In this document: one piece after another, positions 1 to 7,140 of the stretch | Layout of the letters: each line of letters opens with the position of its first letter | Position numbering within the stretch: position 1 is the stretch's first letter | Source: Myxococcales bacterium | Lineage (GTDB): Bacteria > Myxococcota > Polyangia > Fen-1088 | Assembly: GCA_003159055.1 (NCBI GenBank) | Contig: PMLH01000644.1 | Location: 1-21,341, forward strand | DNA length: 21,341 bases | Direction of reading: 5' to 3' | Position numbers and translations under genes: made by a program | The notes under the pieces: generated by a model | What the model was told of the DNA's origin: nothing | Seen by the model: the letters and a program-made list of their open reading frames with translations, nothing else | Databases searched by the model: none

Positions 1-368
1 TGGATGAAGTGGTTGCCGCCGATGCCCATCAGGTCCCCATCGCCCGAGATGACCGCCACCGTCAACTCCGGACGGCCCAGCTTGAGGCCCGTGGCGAAGG
101 GCAGTGCCCGCCCATGCGTCGAGTGGAAGCTGTCCATCTTCACGTAGCCCGCCACGCGACCGGTGCAGCCGATGCCCGAGACTACGGCAACTTTATCCAG
201 GTCGATGCCCGACTCGGTCAAGGCACGGGTGAAGCAATTGACCGTCGTGCCGATGCCGCATGACGGACACCAGATGTGCGGGATGCGGTCCTGGCGCAGG
301 AATGGCATCACCGGATTGCTCGACTCGACCTCGCGTACGAGGGATTTTGCGGATACCGGAGTGTTCAT
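1..368 (-). CDS. korB: 2-oxoacid:ferredoxin oxidoreductase beta subunit (partial, 3' end outside window)
   Basis: This is the TPP-binding catalytic half of a 2-oxoacid:ferredoxin oxidoreductase, which in this family interconverts a 2-oxoacid with its acyl-CoA and CO2 using ferredoxin. About 122 residues are visible before the left edge. They contain the WCPSCG cysteine pair, a GIGC motif, a FHSTHGRALPFATG segment, and GDGD followed by IGGNH, which is the TPP/Mg binding motif of the family. The ATG at 368 overlaps the stop of the alpha subunit as ATGA (365-368), so the two are translationally coupled. The companion is of 2-oxoglutarate type, so 2-oxoglutarate is the likeliest substrate, but the sequence does not prove this. 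A gamma subunit, if present, would lie downstream, beyond the window. Confidence 0.93.
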   Translation of the reverse strand, partial: MNTPVSAKSLVREVESSNPVMPFLRQDRIPHIWCPSCGIGTTVNCFTRALTESGIDLDKVAVVSGIGCTGRVAGYVKMDSFHSTHGRALPFATGLKLGRPELTVAVISGDGDLMGIGGNHFI

Positions 369-1855
369 GATGCTGCCTCGACGATGACCTTGAGAATGGC
401 TTCGGGCTCGTGGACCGAGCCGCCAGCGTGCGGAATGCCGATGACTTTGGCGGTGCCAGCGACGGTACGCTCGAGCTCGTGCACCATTTGTCCCATGTTG
501 AGCTCGGGCATGATGAAGGCCTTCACGCGCTGGGAAAGCTCGCGGATGCGCTTGGATGGAAATGGCCAGACCACGCGGAGGCGCAGATGCCCGACCTTGA
601 GGCCGCGTTGACGGGCATCGTCGACCGCACTCCTGGCGATGCGGGAGGTGATGCCGTAGGAGACCACGACGATGTCCGCATCGTCAGTGTAGTCCTCGAC
701 GACATCGACCAGATCGTCCGCCCGGTCTCGGATCTTGCCCATCAGTCGACGGACCAGCTTGTCCTGGGTTGCAGCGTTCATCGCCGGGTAGCCGCGCTCG
801 TCGTGGGTCAGCCCTGTGACGTGGATGCGATAGCCCTCGCCCGCCTTGGTCATCTCGGGGACGAGATCCTGGGGCGTGGTGGCAAAGGCCCGGTAGTCGC
901 CTTTGGCCTTGCTGGTGAACTTGCGTGGCACCACCTCGATCTTGTCAGCCGATGGAATCTCCACGCGCTCCACCATGTGCCCAACCACCTCGTCCATCAT
1001 GAACATGACTGGGCAACGGTAGATTTCGGACAAGTTGAAGGCTTTGATCATCAGGTCGAAACACTCCTGGGGAGAATTGGGGACCAGAGCGATGATCTCG
1101 TAGTCGCCGTGGCTGCCCCAACGGGCTTGCATCATGTCGCTTTGGGCGGGCAAGGTCGGCAGTCCCGTGGAGGGCCCGCCGCGCTGGACGTCTACCCAAA
1201 CTCCGGGAGTCTCCGTCATCACCGCCAGGCCGATGTGCTCCATCATGAGGGAAAAACCGGGACCGCTGGTGACGCTTAGGGTCTTCTTGCCGCCCCAGGT
1301 GGCGCCCTGTACCGCGATGCTGGATGCGAGCTCGTCCTCCATTTGAATGAAGATGCCGCCGACCGTGGGTATGCGAGCCGCGAAACGCTCGACGATTTCG
1401 GTGGAGGGGGTGATGGGATACCCGGCGACGAAGCGGCAGCCCGCGGCGATGGCGCCCTCGCAGGCAGCGTGGTCGCCGTCGATGAAATGCAGACCGGACA
1501 ACACGCCTTTGGGGTCCGCGGGAACCGGAAGTTGGGACGGCGCCTTGCTTGCCGGTGCAGGGGCTGGCACCGAGACAGGGTCGGGCGCTTGCCTGGCCTT
1601 TCGTTCGTCCATGTCCTTCCATCGCTCGGCATGGATGGCGAAGTCGGGACAATAGAGACCGCACAGGTCGCATCCGGTGCACGCCTCGGGTGCATGCAGA
1701 ACCGGATAGTGGTAGCCCTTCGGATTGAATTCCTTGGAGAAGGTCAGACAATCGGTAGGGCAGAAATCGACGCAGAAGGAACACCCTTTGCAGATCTCCG
1801 TCCGAACAAAAACCGTTCCTTTGCCAACTCGCAGGTTCGTGGTGGAATCGCTCAT
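365..1855 (-). CDS. korA: 2-oxoacid:ferredoxin oxidoreductase alpha subunit with fused N-terminal 2[4Fe-4S] ferredoxin domain
   Basis: A protein of 496 aa. Residues 20-72 form a two-cluster ferredoxin domain (Cys22, 25, 28, 32 and Cys59, 62, 65, 69). A Pro/Ala-rich linker (about 88-118) follows, then a KorA-type alpha subunit with GYPITPST (145-152), a QMEDELAS segment and the GPSTGLPT motif. In many organisms the ferredoxin-like (delta) and alpha parts are separate genes; here they are one chain, so electrons could pass from the TPP site into a tethered ferredoxin. The start at 1855 has an AAAGGGG ribosome-binding site a few bases upstream. The gene is first in its operon, overlaps korB by 4 bases, and is divergent from sdhCAB. 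The GPSTGLPT region favours 2-oxoglutarate; another 2-oxoacid remains possible. The cytoplasmic complex is sure, the substrate less so. Confidence 0.93.
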   Translation of the reverse strand: MSDSTTNLRVGKGTVFVRTEICKGCSFCVDFCPTDCLTFSKEFNPKGYHYPVLHAPEACTGCDLCGLYCPDFAIHAERWKDMDERKARQAPDPVSVPAPAPASKAPSQLPVPADPKGVLSGLHFIDGDHAACEGAIAAGCRFVAGYPITPSTEIVERFAARIPTVGGIFIQMEDELASSIAVQGATWGGKKTLSVTSGPGFSLMMEHIGLAVMTETPGVWVDVQRGGPSTGLPTLPAQSDMMQARWGSHGDYEIIALVPNSPQECFDLMIKAFNLSEIYRCPVMFMMDEVVGHMVERVEIPSADKIEVVPRKFTSKAKGDYRAFATTPQDLVPEMTKAGEGYRIHVTGLTHDERGYPAMNAATQDKLVRRLMGKIRDRADDLVDVVEDYTDDADIVVVSYGITSRIARSAVDDARQRGLKVGHLRLRVVWPFPSKRIRELSQRVKAFIMPELNMGQMVHELERTVAGTAKVIGIPHAGGSVHEPEAILKVIVEAAS

Positions 1856-2188
1856 GCGTCCCCTTTCTCTCCAGCCTAAGCGGTGACTGTACCACAGAGG
1901 GACTCGCCTGCGGAGGATAAAAGCGGATGGCGGAGGTCGGAATTAAGGCGCTCCCCGTGCGGGCTTGGGGTACTTGGGACCACACGGTCTTGGGCGCGGA
2001 AAAGGCCGCGACAAGTGTTGCCTGAGGATGAGGCGGCAGAGGCTGAGCGTGGAGGAAGACCGCCATGGCGCAAAAAACAGGAGTAGGGCGCACCGGTTAA
2101 CGGAGGGCCGCGGTGGAATCGACGAAATCAGGACCGCAGGTTCGATATTTTGTGGTGACGTCGCGCTAGGACATGGTAAGTAAAACCC
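1856..2188. other. Divergent intergenic region between korAB and sdhCAB
   Basis: This stretch of 333 bases separates the two divergent start codons and should hold both promoters. I could not fix either one: no pair of -35/-10 boxes stands out on either strand. Visible elements are three CTTGGG repeats between about 1963 and 2000, a short CGCGG/CCGCG inverted repeat near 1996-2012, and the kor ribosome-binding site next to 1856. Short open frames here show no recognisable protein and no credible start signals. Confidence 0.5.
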
Positions 2189-2854
2189 ATGGCTGCGCTC
2201 TGGTCGTTTCTGCGATCCACCATTGGGTTGAAGGTGCAGATGGCCGTTTCGGGGTTTATCCTTTTTGGGTTCTGCGTCGAGCACTTGGTCGGCATGATGC
2301 TCTTCTTCAAGGGTCCAGCCACCATCAACGGGTATGGCAGCCTGCTCCGGATTTCGCCAGCGGCACTTTGGACCGCCCGGGGCGTGATCTTGCTGGCTGT
2401 GGTCGTGCACATCTGGACCGCGACCGCGTTGGTCCTTCGCCAATGGGCTGCGCGTCCGGTCGGGTATCAGATGAAACGCTGGCGCACACCTTCCTACGCG
2501 GCGAGGACAATGAAATATTCAGGCCCGCTGGTCCTGGCCTTCGTGCTTTTCCACATTGCGCATTTCACCTGGGGCTTGAAGGTGACGCCAGCGCCATACG
2601 TCGAGGGGGACGTGTACGCCAACATCTGGAACAGTTTTCAGTACGGGTGGGTGGTGTGGCTATACGTGATCGGGACCAGTTTGGTCGGGTTGCACCTCGT
2701 GCACGGCGGTTACAGCATGTTCCAGTCGATCGGAGTCCGAGACGAGCGCATCGACGGTTTGATTCGCACGGTAGTTGGCGGTGCGACCCTGGTGCTTGTT
2801 GCCGGGTTCATCTTCTTGCCCTGTGCAATCTTCTTCAAGCTGGTGGGGGGCTAG
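2189..2854 (+). CDS. sdhC: Succinate dehydrogenase/fumarate reductase cytochrome b subunit (type B, five helices)
   Basis: A protein of 221 aa that anchors the SdhAB dimer in the inner membrane and passes electrons to quinone through haem b. Five hydrophobic segments can be seen at about 16-40, 64-84, 112-130, 152-178 and 192-218. Candidate haem-ligand histidines inside or beside them are His32, His74, His122 or 125, and His169 or 172. Length and layout match the single-subunit dihaem cytochrome b of the Bacillus/Wolinella family, which generally works with menaquinone, rather than the two-subunit SdhCD of E. coli. It is the first gene of sdhCAB; sdhA starts 6 bases after its stop. No strong ribosome-binding site precedes the ATG. 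Confidence 0.93.
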   Translation: MAALWSFLRSTIGLKVQMAVSGFILFGFCVEHLVGMMLFFKGPATINGYGSLLRISPAALWTARGVILLAVVVHIWTATALVLRQWAARPVGYQMKRWRTPSYAARTMKYSGPLVLAFVLFHIAHFTWGLKVTPAPYVEGDVYANIWNSFQYGWVVWLYVIGTSLVGLHLVHGGYSMFQSIGVRDERIDGLIRTVVGGATLVLVAGFIFLPCAIFFKLVGG

Positions 2855-2860
2855 TCCACG

Positions 2861-4774
2861 ATGGAACTGAAATCGAATGCCCCGGCGGGACCGCTTGATA
2901 CGGCTTGGTCGCGGCACAGGTTCGAGATGAAACTCGTGAACCCCGCCAACAAGCGGAAGTTCAACATCATCGTGGTTGGCTCGGGACTCGCGGGCGCGTC
3001 GGCCTCGGCGTCGCTGGCCGAACTGGGTTACAACGTGCGTTGCTTCTGTTACCAGGACAGCCCACGGCGCGCGCACAGTATCGCCGCGCAGGGGGGAATC
3101 AACGCCGCGAAGAGCTACCAGAACGATGGCGACAGCGTCTTTCGCCTTTTCTACGACACCATCAAGGGCGGGGATTTTCGTGCACGCGAGCCGAACGTCT
3201 ATCGCCTGGCCGAACTATCCGCGGCCATCATCGACCAGTGCGTCGCGCAAGGCGTGCCGTTCGCTCGGGAATACAGCGGCTATTTGGCCAACCGCTCGTT
3301 TGGCGGGGCGCAGGTGTCGCGGACGTTCTATGCGCGGGGGCAAACTGGGCAGCAGCTGCTGCTCGGCGCGTACCAGGCGCTTGAGCGACAGATAGCCGCC
3401 GGGAAGGTAACCATGTTCCCGCGCACCGAGATGTTGGATCTGGTGCTGGTCGACGGTCATGCGCGTGGGATCGTGACGCGCGATCTGGTGACGGGGAAGA
3501 TCGAATCGCACGCTGGCGACGCCGTTGTCTTGGCCACCGGCGGGTACGGCAACGTGTTTTTCCTGTCGACCAACGCCAAAGGCTGCAACGTGACCGCGAC
3601 CTGGCGCGCGTACAAGCATGGCGCGGGATTTGCCAATCCGTGCTTTACGCAGATCCACCCGACCTGCATTCCCGTGTCGGGCGAGCACCAGTCGAAGCTG
3701 ACCTTGATGAGCGAATCGTTGCGCAACGACGGCCGGGTCTGGGTGCCAACCAAGGCGGGCGACGCTCGCAAGCCCGGGGCCATTCCGGAGGCTGAGCGTG
3801 ACTATTTCCTTGAGCGACGCTACCCGGCCTTTGGCAACTTGGTTCCGCGGGACGTGGCCAGCCGTGCTGCGAAGTCGGTGTGCGACGAGGGGCGGGGCGT
3901 GGGGCCGGGCGGGCGAGGTGTGTACCTGGATTTCGCGGACGCGATCACTCGCTTGGGCGAGTCCGCCATTCGCGAGCGGTACGCAAATCTGTTTGAAATG
4001 TACGAGCGGATTACCGACGACGATCCCTATCGGGTTCCCATGCGGATCTACCCCGCCGTGCACTACACCATGGGCGGGCTTTGGGTGGACTACAACCTCA
4101 TGAGCACGATTCCGGGCTTGTTCGTGCTCGGGGAGGCCAATTTCTCGGACCATGGTGCCAATCGCCTTGGTGCTTCGGCCCTGATGCAGGGGTTGGCCGA
4201 TGGCTACTTCATCATACCCGCCACCATCGGAAACTACCTGGGATCGAACAAGCTTGCGAAAGTAGACACCGGCGGTCCGGAATTCCGGCGGGTCGAGGTG
4301 GAGCTTGCTGGCCGGATCAAGAAGCTGATAGGCAACAAGGGCAAGCGAACCGCGATGTCCTTTCATCGCGAGCTGGGCAAGCTGCTGTGGGACAATTGCG
4401 GGATGGCGCGCAACGAAGCCGGACTGCGTGCGGCGCGGGACCGGATCCCGCAGCTGCGGGATGAATTCTGGAATGAGGTCATCGTCCCGGGCAGCGGAGC
4501 CGAGCTCAACCAGGCGTTGGAATACGCAGGACGGGTCGCGGATTTCATGGAATTCGGCGAGCTGATGTGTCGGGACGCTCTTGAAAGGGCGGAGTCTTGC
4601 GGATGCCACTTTCGCGAGGAGTTTCAGACCGCGGATGGTGAGGCCAGGCGCAACGACGCCGACTTTGCCCACGTCGCCGTGTGGGAGCACCGGGGCGACG
4701 AGAAGCAGGCGCTTCTCCACAAGGAACCGCTCAGCTTCGAGACCGCGCATCTGGCCCAGCGGAGCTACAAATGA
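2861..4774 (+). CDS. sdhA: Succinate dehydrogenase/fumarate reductase flavoprotein subunit
   Basis: A protein of 637 aa, the FAD-carrying catalytic subunit that interconverts succinate and fumarate. The dinucleotide-binding motif [17 protein letters not shown] starts at residue 40. His72 in AHSIAAQGG is the expected site of covalent FAD attachment. Expected active-site residues are seen as His266 (QIHPT), Arg330 (VPRDVASRA) and His401 (HYTMGG), with the FAD-binding [18 protein letters not shown] segment after them. The length fits the type B family. The chosen ATG has a GGTGGGGGG stretch about 10 bases upstream; a second ATG at 2927 would remove the first 22 residues and cannot be excluded. 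It lies between sdhC and sdhB. The direction (oxidation or fumarate reduction) cannot be read from the sequence. Confidence 0.96.
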   Translation: MELKSNAPAGPLDTAWSRHRFEMKLVNPANKRKFNIIVVGSGLAGASASASLAELGYNVRCFCYQDSPRRAHSIAAQGGINAAKSYQNDGDSVFRLFYDTIKGGDFRAREPNVYRLAELSAAIIDQCVAQGVPFAREYSGYLANRSFGGAQVSRTFYARGQTGQQLLLGAYQALERQIAAGKVTMFPRTEMLDLVLVDGHARGIVTRDLVTGKIESHAGDAVVLATGGYGNVFFLSTNAKGCNVTATWRAYKHGAGFANPCFTQIHPTCIPVSGEHQSKLTLMSESLRNDGRVWVPTKAGDARKPGAIPEAERDYFLERRYPAFGNLVPRDVASRAAKSVCDEGRGVGPGGRGVYLDFADAITRLGESAIRERYANLFEMYERITDDDPYRVPMRIYPAVHYTMGGLWVDYNLMSTIPGLFVLGEANFSDHGANRLGASALMQGLADGYFIIPATIGNYLGSNKLAKVDTGGPEFRRVEVELAGRIKKLIGNKGKRTAMSFHRELGKLLWDNCGMARNEAGLRAARDRIPQLRDEFWNEVIVPGSGAELNQALEYAGRVADFMEFGELMCRDALERAESCGCHFREEFQTADGEARRNDADFAHVAVWEHRGDEKQALLHKEPLSFETAHLAQRSYK

Positions 4775-4793
4775 TGACGGGAGGCGCAGCGCA

Positions 4794-5567
4794 ATGAAGT
4801 TGGTTCTGAAGGTGTGGCGCCAGGAAAGCCCCGAAGCACCAGGGCGTCTGCAGCGGATCGACGTGGACGACGTCACCCCTGCGATGTCTTTCTTGGAGAT
4901 GCTGGATGTGGTCAACGAGCGCATGATCGTGGCCGGGCAGCGCCCCATCGCCTTTGACCACGACTGTCGAGAAGGCATCTGCGGATCGTGCGGCGTGGTC
5001 ATCAACGGCGTTCCGCACGGGCCGCGGCCTGGGACCACCACGTGCCAGCTGCACATGCGGCAGTTTCGCGACGGGCAGACCATCGTCATCGAGCCTTTTC
5101 GAGCCAAGCCGTTCCCGGTGTTGCGCGACCTCGTCGTCGATCGGGGTGCGCTCGACCGAATCATCGCGGCCGGGGGATTTGTCAGCGCATCGACCGGGGC
5201 CGCGCCCGACGGAAACGCGGTCCCAGTGGCGAAGGCGAAGGCGGACGCCGCCATGGATGCCGCTGCCTGCATCGGATGCGGTGCCTGCGTGGCTGCCTGC
5301 CCCAATGCGTCGGCGATGTTGTTCGTGGGGGCGAAGATATCGCACCTTGGCCTTCTGCCGCAGGGGCAGCCCGAGCGCTGGAACCGGGCCGAGTCAATGG
5401 TCAGCGCGATGGACAAGGAAGGCTTCGGGCATTGTACCGCGGTCACCGAATGTTCCGCGGTCTGTCCCAAGGGCATCGAGATGAACGTCATCGGTCGGAT
5501 GAATAGGGACCGAATTGGTACGCTTTTTATGGTAGCCAGACGCGCGTGGGAAGGGGATAATTCCTGA
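4794..5567 (+). CDS. sdhB: Succinate dehydrogenase/fumarate reductase iron-sulfur subunit
   Basis: A protein of 257 aa that relays electrons from SdhA to the haem/quinone part. The N-terminal plant-type ferredoxin domain has Cys58, Cys63, Cys66 and Cys84 for the [2Fe-2S] cluster. The C-terminal domain has [14 protein letters not shown] (Cys159, 162, 165, 169) and [14 protein letters not shown] (Cys214, 220, 224) for the [4Fe-4S] and [3Fe-4S] clusters. The ATG at 4794 is preceded 9 bases upstream by GGGAGG. An in-frame ATG at 4581 would add 71 residues that overlap sdhA and lack family features, so it was not used. The gene starts 19 bases after the sdhA stop. Confidence 0.95.
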   Translation: MKLVLKVWRQESPEAPGRLQRIDVDDVTPAMSFLEMLDVVNERMIVAGQRPIAFDHDCREGICGSCGVVINGVPHGPRPGTTTCQLHMRQFRDGQTIVIEPFRAKPFPVLRDLVVDRGALDRIIAAGGFVSASTGAAPDGNAVPVAKAKADAAMDAAACIGCGACVAACPNASAMLFVGAKISHLGLLPQGQPERWNRAESMVSAMDKEGFGHCTAVTECSAVCPKGIEMNVIGRMNRDRIGTLFMVARRAWEGDNS

Positions 5568-5626
5568 TAGGGAGGCGGCCTTGCGACCGGGGTGGCTCGC
5601 CAGGCTGTTTCCGATCGGGGGTTACC

Positions 5627-6382
5627 ATGACTTCTTGTACGACGTGCGCGAAAGATTTTCCTTCGGACTACAAGTATTGCCCGCTGTGCGGGGTTCCCTT
5701 CACCGACGAAGATGACCCGCAATACTGGGCACGCAAGGCACTCAGCCTGCGCGTGAACGGCGACGATCTGACGACGTCTATCGCGGCGCTCAAGAAGGCG
5801 AGCGAACTGGCTCCGGGAAATGCCCACCTGCTGTCGGGACTCGGCAACTTGTACTATCGGGCCGGAGAGCTGGAGAAGTCGATCGAGGCATTTAAGCAGG
5901 CGATCGCGCTAAAACCGGACTATCCAGATGCTCTTTACGATATGGCCTTGTCGTATTATCGAGCGGGTCAAATTGCGCTGGCGATAAGGTCGCTGGAAAG
6001 GTGCGTGGAGCTGAGCCGCGACTATCTAGGCGCGTACTACTGGCTTGGCATCACGTACTATCACGTGGGCAAGCAGACCGAGGCCATCGCAGCCTTCCGC
6101 CATCTGCTCGCGCTGAATCCGTCCTCGGTGATTGCCAACTACCATTTGGGCGTCAACTACGCCTCGCTCGGCAAATACGAGCAGGCCATCGCCAATTTCA
6201 AGCGCGTGCTTGAGGTCTGTCCTGCCGACCAGGCCGCCGCCCACCACCTTGGCATGGCGTACTACAACGCGCACAGGGTTTTCGATGCGGCCCATGTGTT
6301 CCGGCAGGCGCTGGCGCAGGATCCGCAAGACCATCGGGCTCAAGAGATGTACGAGATGTTGACCGACGTTCCCAGCATCTGA
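5627..6382 (+). CDS. Zinc-ribbon TPR protein of unknown role
   Basis: A protein of 251 aa. The N-terminus is a short zinc ribbon (Cys4-x2-Cys7 and Cys18-x2-Cys21, CPLCG). From about residue 35 the chain is tandem tetratricopeptide repeats (about six 34-residue helical pairs), with typical G-Y-A-P spacing such as LGNLYYRAGELEKSIEAFKQAIALKP. No signal peptide or membrane segment is seen, so it is probably cytoplasmic. TPR arrays bind proteins and the zinc ribbon may add a nucleic-acid or protein contact; the partner is unknown. It lies 59 bases after sdhB on the same strand and may be co-transcribed, but any role in Sdh assembly is speculation. A GGGGG stretch sits 5 bases before the ATG. Confidence 0.88.
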   Translation: MTSCTTCAKDFPSDYKYCPLCGVPFTDEDDPQYWARKALSLRVNGDDLTTSIAALKKASELAPGNAHLLSGLGNLYYRAGELEKSIEAFKQAIALKPDYPDALYDMALSYYRAGQIALAIRSLERCVELSRDYLGAYYWLGITYYHVGKQTEAIAAFRHLLALNPSSVIANYHLGVNYASLGKYEQAIANFKRVLEVCPADQAAAHHLGMAYYNAHRVFDAAHVFRQALAQDPQDHRAQEMYEMLTDVPSI

Positions 6383-6386
6383 CGGG

Positions 6387-6400
6387 CCTGTCCCGACAGG
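6387..6400 (+). terminator. Small perfect inverted repeat just after the TPR gene stop
   Basis: CCTGTC and GACAGG are separated by two bases and begin 5 bases after the stop codon. The stem would be 5-6 bp with a tight loop and no following T run. It could be a weak terminator or a protein-binding site; the evidence is only the symmetry and the position. Confidence 0.25.
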
Positions 6401-6443
6401 TGATTGACGTCGATAGAGCAGGAGGGCTAGCGTTGCGGCTACC

Positions 6444-7067
6444 ATGGCGACCATTACGTCTTCTGTCGAGGTGATTGCGGGCCCGCTGCCCGACGCTGAC
6501 CAGCTGGACGAGCGGATCGAATCGCTGCGCAAGCGTTTCCCGAGGGCGGTGATCGACCGCTACCTCCGATTGATTCCCGAGCTGGGCGACGGCGTATTGA
6601 TCGCGCCCGGCGCTGCCGTGGTCGGGGACGTCCGCCTCGGCCGCGATGTCTCGTTTTGGTACAACGCCGTTGCGCGCGGCGACCTGGCGCCGGTCATCGT
6701 CGGGGATCGTTCCAACATTCAAGACGGCAGTGTCATGCATGTCGCGGACAACACGCCTTGCGTGGTGGGCGCCGACGTGGTGGTCGGCCACCGGGTGGTG
6801 CTGCACGCGTGCCGCGTGGAAGACGCGTGTCTCATCGGCATGCAGGCGACGGTGCTTGATGACTGTGTGATCGGCGAGGGGTCTATCGTCGGCGCCGGTT
6901 CCCTGGTCACCCAGCGCACCGTGATTCCGCCCCATAGCCTGGTGCTCGGCGTGCCAGCGAAGGTGGTGCGCACTATCGACGCCTGCATGGCCGACGAGCA
7001 CCGCGCGCTGGCGGCCAAATACATGCGAACCAAAGAGAACTATCTGCGACAAAGCAGAGAGCGCTGA
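6444..7067 (+). CDS. Gamma-class carbonic anhydrase-like protein
   Basis: A left-handed beta-helix protein of 207 aa in the gamma-carbonic anhydrase family (CO2 hydration to bicarbonate, cytoplasmic trimer in known members). Residues about 45-175 are hexapeptide repeats, with the family segments FWYNAVARGD (71-80), GDRSNIQDGSVMHV (87-100) and VGHRVVLHAC (114-123). His99, His116 and His121 match the three metal-binding histidines in order and spacing. An N-terminal extension of about 35 residues precedes the usual start of the fold. An AGGAGGG sequence lies about 18 bases upstream of this ATG, further than normal, and no in-frame start lies nearer to it. Some family members have no measurable carbonic anhydrase activity, so the reaction is likely but not certain. 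Confidence 0.88.
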   Translation: MATITSSVEVIAGPLPDADQLDERIESLRKRFPRAVIDRYLRLIPELGDGVLIAPGAAVVGDVRLGRDVSFWYNAVARGDLAPVIVGDRSNIQDGSVMHVADNTPCVVGADVVVGHRVVLHACRVEDACLIGMQATVLDDCVIGEGSIVGAGSLVTQRTVIPPHSLVLGVPAKVVRTIDACMADEHRALAAKYMRTKENYLRQSRER

Positions 7068-7140
7068 GGCCTTGGAGAGCACAGAGGATGGGGCAGCTCA
7101 AAGCTCTCTCTGTGCTCTCAATCCGCTCTGCGCTCTCTCC
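7054..7140. terminator. Long imperfect inverted repeat filling the convergent gap; candidate bidirectional terminator
   Basis: Two arms of 33 bases (7054-7086 and 7108-7140) pair at about 25 positions. The inner 12 bp are perfect: GAGAGCACAGAG at 7075-7086 with CTCTGTGCTCTC at 7108-7119. The outer 13 bp (7056-7068 with 7126-7138) have one mismatch. The left arm begins in the last codons of the carbonic anhydrase gene and the right arm ends at the stop codon of the RND gene, so the repeat covers the whole convergent gap. No long T run is present, so it would act as a large hairpin on either transcript rather than a classical intrinsic terminator. Confidence 0.6.

Noticed and set aside
945..2093. 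Open frame of 382 codons overlapping korA in another frame
   Set aside because: The translation is low-complexity Arg/His/Pro-rich and the other frame encodes a convincing KorA with cluster cysteines.
1883..2183. Short open frames in the korA-sdhC gap
   Set aside because: No known domain, no ribosome-binding site and atypical composition; the gap is better read as regulatory DNA.
4581..4793. Longer start for sdhB
   Set aside because: It overlaps sdhA in another frame. The ATG at 4794 has a good ribosome-binding site and matches the family N-terminus.
3215..5827. Open frame of 870 codons on the minus strand
   Set aside because: It runs antisense to sdhA and sdhB, which have complete catalytic motifs. 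Long antisense frames are common in GC-rich coding DNA, and this one shows no recognisable domain.
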